A DNA stretch of 51,872 nt from an uncultured bacterium (GTDB lineage: Bacteria > Cyanobacteriota > Vampirovibrionia > Gastranaerophilales > Gastranaerophilaceae). Position 1 is the first letter of the stretch; every line of letters begins with the position of its first letter. The notes beneath the pieces were generated by a model, which was not told the DNA's origin, made no database searches, and saw nothing but the letters and a program-made list of their open reading frames with translations. The position numbers and the translations under genes were made by a program. Of this stretch, positions 25,688 to 34,300 are shown in pieces. The stretch covers positions 1-51,872 of the forward strand of contig CASFPS010000007.1 of NCBI GenBank assembly GCA_949296355.1. The letters are read 5' to 3'.

Positions 25688-27043
25688 ATGTCCGGTATGG
25701 AAGGTGTTGACCAGAATTATATAGATAATTTAAAGCAGCATGTGAGCAGCAAGCTTGAAAACCTTGAGCTGTACCAGTTTAAAGGAAGTGTATCAAAGCT
25801 TGTCGGGCTTACTGTTGAAGTTAAGCTTCCGGGTCTTAAAATCGGCGACTTATGCTATATAGAAGCTGCAAACGGAGAAAAGAAGCCGGCGGAAGTTGTG
25901 GCTTTTAAAGGTGATGCAGCGCAGCTTCTTTTGCTCTACGACGGAACAGGAATCGGTCAGGGAAGTCTTGTTACGACAACAGGAAAGCCGATTATTATTC
26001 CGGTCGGGGATTTTCTTCTGGGAAGGCTCATAAACCCAATGGGCGACCCGATTGACGGGAAACCGATGGACATAGAAGGAGCACTCTGGCGTCCGGTTGA
26101 AGGTCCGCCGCCGGGACCGTTTGAAAGACCGATTATTACTGAAATGTTTTCAACCGGCGTACGTGCAATAGATTCTTGTTTAACTTTCGGGTGCGGACAG
26201 CGTATGGGCTTGTTTGCAGGTTCCGGAGTCGGCAAAAGTACGCTTCTCGGTATGATTGCAAGAAATTCCGATGCGGATGTTAACGTAGTTGCGCTGATAG
26301 GAGAACGTGGAAGAGAGGTAAAAGAGTTTGTAGAAGACGCCTTGGGACCGGAGGGTATGAAAAAATCCGTTCTCGTATGTTCAACAGGTGACCAGCCGCC
26401 TTTAATCAGGCAAAAATGCCTTCTTACAGCAACTGCCGTATGTGAATACTTTAGGGATCAGGGGAAAAAAGTTTTCTTGATGACAGATACAGTTACCCGT
26501 TGCGCAATGGCAGGGCGTGAAGTAGGGCTTTCAATCGGAGAGCCGCCTACAATGAAAGGATATCCGCCTTCTATATTCTCCTGGCTTCAAAAAGTTCTTG
26601 AAAGAGCCGGAAATAGTCCAAAAGGTTCAATTACGGCTTTTTATACAGTATTGATGGAAGGCGATGATATTAATGACCCTATTGTAGATACTGTCCGCGG
26701 TATCACTGACGGGCACATTTTCCTCTCAAGAAAAGTTGCAGAGGCAAACCACTACCCTGCAATTGATATTCTGGGGAGTATCTCAAGACTTATGTCCGCT
26801 ATTGCAAGCCAGCCGCATAAGGAAGCGGCTGCAAAGCTTAGAAAAATTATGGCAATGTACCGAGAAAATAAGGATTTGATTGATGTCGGTATGTACCAGC
26901 CCGGAACAAACCCTAAGCTTGATATTGCAATTGAGATGATGCCTAAAATTAATGCGTTTCTCCAGCAGAGAACGACTGATACCGTCAGCATGCAAAATAC
27001 TATTGATACCCTAATTAATATGATGTCCGGGGTTGATATATAA
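25688..27043 (+). CDS. FliI/SctN-family type III export ATPase
   Basis: 451 residues. Relative to F1 ATPase beta-type proteins it has the export-ATPase marks: VGDFLLGRLINPMGDPIDG, then EGPPPGPFERP, Walker A GLFAGSGVGKSTLLGMIARN near 178-190, ALIGERGREVKEF, VFLMTDTVTRCAMAGREVGL and GEPPTMKGYPPSIFSWL. This last signature separates FliI/SctN from F-type ATPases. It unfolds and releases substrates for flagellar or type III secretion. No other flagellar or secretion gene is recognisable here, so which machine it serves is open. A small helical protein follows. Confidence 0.93.
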   Translation: MSGMEGVDQNYIDNLKQHVSSKLENLELYQFKGSVSKLVGLTVEVKLPGLKIGDLCYIEAANGEKKPAEVVAFKGDAAQLLLLYDGTGIGQGSLVTTTGKPIIIPVGDFLLGRLINPMGDPIDGKPMDIEGALWRPVEGPPPGPFERPIITEMFSTGVRAIDSCLTFGCGQRMGLFAGSGVGKSTLLGMIARNSDADVNVVALIGERGREVKEFVEDALGPEGMKKSVLVCSTGDQPPLIRQKCLLTATAVCEYFRDQGKKVFLMTDTVTRCAMAGREVGLSIGEPPTMKGYPPSIFSWLQKVLERAGNSPKGSITAFYTVLMEGDDINDPIVDTVRGITDGHIFLSRKVAEANHYPAIDILGSISRLMSAIASQPHKEAAAKLRKIMAMYRENKDLIDVGMYQPGTNPKLDIAIEMMPKINAFLQQRTTDTVSMQNTIDTLINMMSGVDI

Positions 27044-27137
27044 AATTTAAAATAATGCTCCTCTGCTAGCAAATTTTATTTTTACGTGTTTTATACATTT
27101 TAAGAAAGGGGTAAACAGAGGTAAAACAAGGAGTATT

Positions 27138-27470
27138 ATGAAAGTTTTATTTAATACAAATCAACCGTCATACCGTGCATCAGGCAAGGATTTAAGTTTT
27201 ATAAACAACATTCGTGACAGGGATGTTTCAATTTTAGAAAATTTAAATAAACAGAAAATTGAAACACTTTTAAAATTCAGAGAAGCAAAAAAACTTGTTG
27301 AAATGTATCAGGATATTTTAAATAAATATTCTTTTGAAAATGTTTCTGCAGATATTATTAATAAAGCAAAGACTGATTTAGAGGATATGAAAGCATTTAA
27401 AGGAATTTTACAGGATAAACTCAGAGAAATTAATCTGGCTATACTAAAAGAAGAAGAAAAGAATTACTAG
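27138..27470 (+). CDS. Small helical protein, possibly a FliJ/SctO-like stalk
   Basis: 110 residues with AAGGAG before the ATG. Apart from the first 25 residues it is two long charged helices (DRDVSILENLNKQKIETLLK and KAKTDLEDMKAFKGILQDKL) that could form an antiparallel coiled coil. It has no motif I recognise. The position directly after the FliI/SctN gene is where fliJ/sctO sits in other systems, and the fold prediction fits, but it is shorter than usual FliJ. The N-terminus lacks the F-K-G tag. Confidence 0.65.
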   Translation: MKVLFNTNQPSYRASGKDLSFINNIRDRDVSILENLNKQKIETLLKFREAKKLVEMYQDILNKYSFENVSADIINKAKTDLEDMKAFKGILQDKLREINLAILKEEEKNY

Positions 27471-27481
27471 GAAAGGTTTTT

Positions 27482-28534
27482 ATGAAGATTAACAGGATAA
27501 ATTATCCTAATCAAAACACGGGGTTTAAGGGACTTTTTGATCCTAATATTTTAATAACCGGCGGTACCGGATATATCGGGAGCCATTTAGTACAGAAATT
27601 GGCAGAAGATAATTATAATTGTGTTGTATGCTGCCGCAGTAAAAATAAACAGGAATATTTAAAACAGCTTGTAGATGAGGTTAATAAATCAAAAGAAGAT
27701 AAGAGTATCTGCTCATTTGTAAATGTTGATTTAACCAAACCAAAAGAAATTGATAATTTATTTAAATTTCATTACCCGATTGATGCCGTCCTTCACCTTG
27801 GCGGTTCTACGCTTAACGGGGAATCTCTTGTTAACCCTAAAAAATATTATGATAACAATGTTATAGCATCAAAAAATCTGCTTGATACAATGCTTGATAA
27901 TGATATAAAAAAATTCCTGTATTTATCGACCGCTTCTATATATGCTAAACCGGGGAAAGGCAAGGTTTCCGAAAAACGGACTCCGGAGCCTAAAACACCA
28001 TATGCAAAAACAAAGTTTATAACGGAAATGATGATTAATGATTATAAAGTATATGACCTAAAATCCACAATTCTCAGACTATTTAACGTTGCAGGTGCTC
28101 ACGGACCTAAAGATTTGGATATAGGGAAAAATGTTGTTACATTTCTGCTTAATATAATAAAACAGGGCGGCTTATTTACATTGCAGGGCAATAAATATCC
28201 GACAGAAGACGGTACTTGTGTTAAGGATTTTATCCATGTTGATGATGTAACAGAGGCAATCAGCCGCTCTACACAAGTTCTCTTAGATTCGCAGACTGAC
28301 TCTAAAACCTATAATGTAGGAACCGGAGCCGGAACATCTCTCGGAGAGCTGATTAATAAGAGTATAAATATAACCGGCAAGCAGGTCAATTTGAGAATTA
28401 TTGATAATTTAAAAGATGAGGTTCCGTACCTTGTTGCGAATAATTCTGCAATAAAGCGTGAGACAGGATGGATACCTAAAAAGAATGTAGAAGATATTAT
28501 TGAGAGCTGCTGGAAATGGATTATCAGGAGGTAA
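27482..28534 (+). CDS. Tagged NAD-dependent epimerase (UDP-glucose 4-epimerase-like)
   Basis: 350 residues. About 20 extra residues (MKINRINYPNQNTGFKGLFD) come before the Rossmann motif ILITGGTGYIGSHLV. The active site is STASIYAKPGKG with PYAKTK (Y-x3-K). LRLFNVAGAHGPKDLD and YPTEDGTCVKDFIHVDD match GalE. It is probably a sugar-nucleotide epimerase. Compared with galE at 18373 it has the N-terminal tag and an insertion after the second strand (CCRSKNKQEYLKQL). AGGAAAGG precedes the ATG, and the glycogen synthase gene follows after 3 bases. Confidence 0.87.
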   Translation: MKINRINYPNQNTGFKGLFDPNILITGGTGYIGSHLVQKLAEDNYNCVVCCRSKNKQEYLKQLVDEVNKSKEDKSICSFVNVDLTKPKEIDNLFKFHYPIDAVLHLGGSTLNGESLVNPKKYYDNNVIASKNLLDTMLDNDIKKFLYLSTASIYAKPGKGKVSEKRTPEPKTPYAKTKFITEMMINDYKVYDLKSTILRLFNVAGAHGPKDLDIGKNVVTFLLNIIKQGGLFTLQGNKYPTEDGTCVKDFIHVDDVTEAISRSTQVLLDSQTDSKTYNVGTGAGTSLGELINKSINITGKQVNLRIIDNLKDEVPYLVANNSAIKRETGWIPKKNVEDIIESCWKWIIRR

Positions 28535-28537
28535 GTT

Positions 28538-31159
28538 ATGATAATATCGTCTGTTGGTTTTAATAGTAAGGTAAATGGTTTACATAAAATAAAAAGTAAA
28601 GACAGCAAAATTCAATATAATAATATCTCGACTATTTCATTTAGAAGCGGCGAGAATCCAAACCAGGCTGCTTTTATATCTTTTGAAACAGTTCCTATTA
28701 ACAAAACCGGCGGCATGGCTGATGTAGTAGGAGAACTGGCGCCCGAGTTAAACAAGCTCGGGATGGATGTCAGGGTAATAATTCCGCTTTTGAATGCACA
28801 AGGCGGGGTTCCTGTCAATAAAGACGGAAAACAAGTCTACAGAACACCTAAAGGCAAAGAATTTGAAATAAGAGATCTGGGGATAGATTTTGACTACAAA
28901 TACGGTATTAAAAGCGGAAGCGGCAGAATTTTTAAAGTAAACGACAGCAGAGTTAAGTTTCCTGTATATCTGACGTATTGTCCTGATGATGTTTCAAATA
29001 ATAAAACCGAATATCAGGGCTGGATAATGGATCAGGTTAAAAATCAGGAGGCTTTTAGCAAAGCAAGTCTGGAAGCCCTCAAAAAGCTTGAGTATGAAGA
29101 AGGGTTTAATCCGAAATATGTTATGTCTTATGAATGGACAACAGCACCTATAATTGAGGCTATGACAAAGGATGATTATTACAAAGACAAAATTAAAATT
29201 GCCAATATCAATAATTTTGGACCCGTATATCAGGGCAGAGTAGGAGCACCTGTTGCAGCCCCATATCTATTAAACGATGAGGAGCTTGAAAAACATACAA
29301 ATGAACCTCGTGTCCGCGCGCTTCTTGAGGAAATAAGCAGAGCTGTATCGGGAAGAGCCGGAGAAGAGAGTCCTTTGAATATAAATAACGAGCTTGAACG
29401 CGGGGATTACAGAAGCGCTTATTTGAAGGTGGCTGAGAATTATGAAAAATACATTCCTTATACTACAAATCATCTCGGTTTTATGGATGATATGGTTATG
29501 GACAGCTTTCCGCATAAAGGATGGTTTGACAGATACTACAATTTCTATGTACCGGCAGTAAGAAGTGCAGATGCTCTTGTAAGCTGCTCTGATACTTATA
29601 TAAAAGAGCTTGCTGATGAGGACAGATATTCTGACGGTGTATCAAACCTTATGAATCTTGAGAGATTAAAAAGTTACGGGATAACAATCGGTATGGACTA
29701 CAGCCTGCATAATCCCGCCGCAACGGCAGATGAGACTACAAAACCCGTAAAATATCCTTTTTCAGTATATGAAAATGAATTAAAAGAAAAGCCTACTCTT
29801 CTTGACTATAAAACCGGCAAAGCGAAAAACAAAGCTTATTTACAGGAAATTCTGGGGAATAATGCAGCGGATAAAGAGACTGCTTTTAATAAATTTGTAG
29901 GCGCAAAACAATACGGATATCTTGAAGGTGACAAGAATGCATTTATATCAACATTTATAACCAGATATGACCCGCAGCAGAAAGGGGTTGATATTGCAAT
30001 CAAAGCTGCAGAAATGCTTCTTGAAGAAGAAAAAGATGCGCAAATAATCCTTGCCGGACCGGATTTCAGCAAAGATTATGCTCTAATCAAGGAATATCTG
30101 GAAAAAGTTGTGTATAAATACCCCGGACGTGCTGTATTGTGTGACGGATTTATAAATAACATTTCCCAGTTCTATGCAGGCTCTGATACCGTAATGATAC
30201 CGAGCCGCTTTGCCCCGTTTGAACTTGTACAATTGCAGGGTATGAGAATGGGCGCCGTTCCTATTGCGTCAAACTCCGGAGGACTTGCAGAAATTATTGT
30301 TGACCCGCTGGATAGAAATAATAACATTCTCGGTTTTAAGACTAAAGAATCTTTATTTCTCTCAGAAGATCCTTACAGGGATTATTGTGATACAATAAAA
30401 CGCGCGCTTGATGTTTACAAAAACGACCGCGAAAAGTGGGACAGAATTGTTTTAAACGACTTAAAATATAAACGTACGTGGGATTTACCGGCAAAACGAT
30501 ACATTGAAACAGTGTTTAATCCTAAAAATTACAGCTATATAAGAGATTTATTTTATCTTGATAAAAACTTTAGCGCCGGTGCAATTTCAGAAAACAGTAC
30601 GGAAAAAATGCGCAAGGACTTAGACTATCTTAAACACAAAGGTTTTACAGGCATTATACAAATAGATAATGAGAATACCGGGTTAAAGAATTTAGCTAAA
30701 GAGTACGGAATCAAATATACAACTGTAGAACTGGGCGATACTCCGGATGAAGAAAGTACGTTAAAATTACTGAAAACAGTAGAAAACGGAGATAAAAACT
30801 TTATAAACGAAACCGGAGGGAAAAATAATAAGTCAGTTCTTGCCTGTCTTTATCTGGCATTCAAAACACTCGATAGCGTTGATAAAATATTAAAGAAAGT
30901 ATGGTCTGACAGAGGAAATATTTTTGAAGAAGCAATCTGGGGTGACAGAGACAAGATAAAAAATATTATGACAAAACTATCAATTCTCGGTGAAAAATAC
31001 CATCACGATGTATCAAAGCTAACACTCGGAGAATTGGTTTCAGTTAAGCCTGACCTGATTAATTCAGCAGATAGAAGAACAAGAGAAATCTTAGAAAAAT
31101 TCAAAACTCTCTTTGCTCTAAAAGAAGTTGTTTATTCAGGCAGACATTATATCAAGTAA
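28538..31159 (+). CDS. GT5 glycogen/starch synthase fused to a degenerate phosphatase-like domain
   Basis: 873 residues, versus about 480-550 for usual GlgA. A tag of about 40 residues ends in ISFRSG (33-38). The GT5 core begins AAFISFETVP with KTGGMADVVGEL near 53-64 (ADP/UDP-glucose binding). It continues to STFITRYDPQQKGVDI, AGPDFSKDY, PSRFAPFELVQLQGMRMG and SNSGGLAEIIVDP near 560-590. Residues about 680-790 look like a dual-specificity phosphatase fold (DLDYLKHKGFTGIIQIDNEN, GIKYTTVEL, then ETGGKNNKSVLACLYLAF), but the C-x5-R loop reads T-x5-K, so catalysis is unlikely. A helical tail ends the protein. A strong AGGAGGT site is present. It should elongate alpha-1,4-glucan. Confidence 0.88.
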   Translation: MIISSVGFNSKVNGLHKIKSKDSKIQYNNISTISFRSGENPNQAAFISFETVPINKTGGMADVVGELAPELNKLGMDVRVIIPLLNAQGGVPVNKDGKQVYRTPKGKEFEIRDLGIDFDYKYGIKSGSGRIFKVNDSRVKFPVYLTYCPDDVSNNKTEYQGWIMDQVKNQEAFSKASLEALKKLEYEEGFNPKYVMSYEWTTAPIIEAMTKDDYYKDKIKIANINNFGPVYQGRVGAPVAAPYLLNDEELEKHTNEPRVRALLEEISRAVSGRAGEESPLNINNELERGDYRSAYLKVAENYEKYIPYTTNHLGFMDDMVMDSFPHKGWFDRYYNFYVPAVRSADALVSCSDTYIKELADEDRYSDGVSNLMNLERLKSYGITIGMDYSLHNPAATADETTKPVKYPFSVYENELKEKPTLLDYKTGKAKNKAYLQEILGNNAADKETAFNKFVGAKQYGYLEGDKNAFISTFITRYDPQQKGVDIAIKAAEMLLEEEKDAQIILAGPDFSKDYALIKEYLEKVVYKYPGRAVLCDGFINNISQFYAGSDTVMIPSRFAPFELVQLQGMRMGAVPIASNSGGLAEIIVDPLDRNNNILGFKTKESLFLSEDPYRDYCDTIKRALDVYKNDREKWDRIVLNDLKYKRTWDLPAKRYIETVFNPKNYSYIRDLFYLDKNFSAGAISENSTEKMRKDLDYLKHKGFTGIIQIDNENTGLKNLAKEYGIKYTTVELGDTPDEESTLKLLKTVENGDKNFINETGGKNNKSVLACLYLAFKTLDSVDKILKKVWSDRGNIFEEAIWGDRDKIKNIMTKLSILGEKYHHDVSKLTLGELVSVKPDLINSADRRTREILEKFKTLFALKEVVYSGRHYIK

Positions 31160-31234
31160 GATTGATATTTTATATTGATGTAATATAATTGGTTATGAAA
31201 TTTAGTTACTGTGTGTATTATATACAATATTAAA

Positions 31235-31310
31235 TTTTGTAAAAATTTTTAACTGGCATGCCGGAATTTAAGCAAAAAAAATTTTTTTACATTCTTTATA
31301 TATGTAGAAG
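31235..31310 (+). promoter_or_regulatory. Shared regulatory region upstream of the GH13 gene
   Basis: TTTTGTAAAAAT at 31235-31246 is a weaker form of the TTTGTWACAAA element. TTTTTTACATTCTTTATATATG at about 31283-31304 matches boxes before 44140 and 45175. The gene starts 19 bases after the TTTATATAT core (31295-31303). Confidence 0.45.
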
Positions 31311-31322
31311 GAGTTTCAGAAG

Positions 31323-34300
31323 GTGTTTGTAAATAAAATTAACGGTGTTTCTAATATAGGATTCAAAGCCTATCAGCATGTAAAGAATAATGTCGGCGAA
31401 ACTATTATGAGGTTCAATTATCCTTATGACAGCGATAAAGAAAACTGCGAAATTCATATATATAAAGCAGTTCCGACTGAAAAATACGATTACAAACTCT
31501 CTGAAAAGCCGATTGCGGTTATTAATTTGAAACCTGAGGGAGTAGATGTTAACCTGCAGGATATAACAAGTCTGGATAAAGATGCTCCTTTTGCATATAA
31601 AGTTGTAAGAAAAGATAAATCAACCGGAAATGTAATTTGGGAAGGTGCTGATACCGGTGTAAAAATCAAGCCTCAGAATGGTGAATATGTAAACAGGGTT
31701 TTCGTACACAATCAGGAAATCGTTGAACAAAAAGACAGCAGCGGAAAAGTTGTAAATGTTTATGAAGATTTCACAGGCGATCCAATAAGTAATTACACCC
31801 ACACTCTTGTATCAAGAAAAGGTACAACACCTATAGTACAGGGTTCCGGTTATTTGATAACACCGGATTCATTGATGCCGGGGGCAAGATATGCAGGATT
31901 TGATGAAAATAATACCGGAGAGATTCTGTATGATAAAGATTACCAGAAAAAGATGGAAGGTGTAATCAAGAATTTCTCCAATATCTATGGCGGAAATATT
32001 GCCGGAGCACAAAAAATTATACCTTACCTTAAAGATAACGGATATAAATACGTTTTCTCAACTCCTATGGCAAACGGCTCTAAGGGCTGGTCTTTAGGGT
32101 ACTGGAACAAAAATAACATGCAGGTTTCACCTAATATGGGGAATCTTGAGAATTTCTCCTCCTATTTCCGTGATTTGTATAAAAACGGTTTGAAATACGT
32201 TTATGACGGAACATTTACTTCTGAAGGTCTTGAAGGTATACATTTCCAGTATGCTTTAAGATGGGCTGAAAAAAATCCTCAGTCATATTACTGGTTCAGA
32301 ATGACAGGGTTAAAAAATTCTAACCTCGGACTCGGCGTTGTTCCTAAGAATAAAGAAAATCTGCGCCATAGAATTGTAAATGCACCATATAATTATGAAC
32401 TGCAGACAGACGGAACATATAAAAAAGTGCCAAATCCTAATTACAATCCTAATAAGGAGACTTTATGCCAGATTTATGATGCTGCACAGGCAAGTGATAA
32501 ACAGGTCAAAGCACTGGACCAGGCTATTATAAACTATGAGAAACTGACCGAAGGAAAAGCTCTTGATATAAACAACCATGACGATACGGTTATAAACTTT
32601 ATTTTCCAGATAAAACCGCAGGAATATGATAACAGAATAAAAGTTATCAATGAATTAAATAAAAAGTTCGGCAAAAATATTAACCTTGATACTGCAGACG
32701 GTACAATAATGGCAGCACAGTTTTCCAACTTCAAGATAGATAAGAAAACCGAAGGCGGATTTGTAACCTGGGACGCCAACACAGACATGGTTAAGATGAA
32801 CTATCATATCTCCGGCTATGATGAAAAACTTCTTCAGGCAATTGTAAGCCGTTCGGAACGTGAATATGAAAGAATGCTTACAGTTAGAGGGTCAAAAGAA
32901 GTTCAGGATATGGCTATTCAGGCAGGCAAATACTGGACAGGAAAAGTTAAAGACATACAAACACTTTATACAGCGCAAACTGTAGGTTCTGCAAAATCCT
33001 CAGAACAGATTGATAAATTGATTAAGGACGGAAAACTTCCGCAGGAAGCAAAGCTGGACAGTAATATTTTAACAAATATTATCAACGGTCATTATCTGCT
33101 TTCGCCAAAAGGAGTTTTATCAAAAGATGATGTTACTGTAAAATCTCTGATGAAGCTTCCGCTTGATACTCTGGAATTCGGTGAAAATACTGTTGGCGTA
33201 TTATCTACTTCTTATTTCTCAAACAGAGCGACTACAGATGATACTATCGGTGTTTCAAGATTTGATTTAATGAAGAAAAATAATCCGCATCTGGTTGAAC
33301 CTTATGCAAAGAATTATAACAAAGTAAACAGTCTGTTTAATAATGAACTTAAAAACTTTGCCGATGCAGTAATTAAAAAAGCAAACGAATCTGCAAATGA
33401 AAAACTTCTTGATAATAGCGGAGATTATACCGAATACGGCGAATATGTAATGGAGCTTGTCGGGCAGGATATTGCAAGATATGCATTATTAAAATCTCTC
33501 GGCGGCGACAACTTTAAAACAAAAATTCTTCCTACCGGAGAAATAACATACGATTATGATAAATTGAGAGACGCAACATCCTTAATGGCGCTCGGTATTA
33601 ACGGTCATAGTCCGGAGGATGAAGCCAGAAAACTGGAAAATAAGATTGAAAAAGGACTGAACAATCTTTCTGACAGTGATATTTCTTATGTAGCTGAATC
33701 TATATCAAAACGCATTGCAGGAACAGATACATCAAGTTTTAGAATTGCAGAAGCTCTGGTTGACAGAACCGGTCTGGGACTTGACTGGAGACTTGATGCG
33801 GCAAAAGACGTTATGGATATGGATGCTGTTCGTAATGAAGACAATACATTTGATGACAATTGGGAAGATGCACTTAAATTCTGGGGCAGATTCGTACAGG
33901 CTGTCAAATCTGAAAACCCTAACTCTTATATCGTAGCTGAACTTACTGATATTGAATTTTTGATGAAAGACACCTATGGTAACGGATATCCATACAACGG
34001 TATGACAAATATCGGTCAAAAGTTCAACGGAGAGCCGGATGCGTTTGTTAAATTCTTTAATGAAACCGGTATAACTTCAGAAGCAGGATATTCTTACTTC
34101 TTTACAGATTTATTAACAAACTTTGCCCCTGCATTTGATAACGGAGAGGCAAGACCCGGTACTTATGACAGATTTATGCCGCGTTTTGATCTTCTGATGC
34201 AGACAAGAAGCGCTGATTATTTAAGAAACTTCTATACATTTATGGGAAACCACGATAAACCCAGAATGCTTCACGGGCTTTCTGTTGATATGCCGCTGTT

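Noticed and set aside
31250..31275. CTGGCATGCCGGAATTT as a sigma-54 promoter before the GH13 gene
   Set aside because: The GG and GC elements are not at the required spacing, and the TTGCA part is missing.
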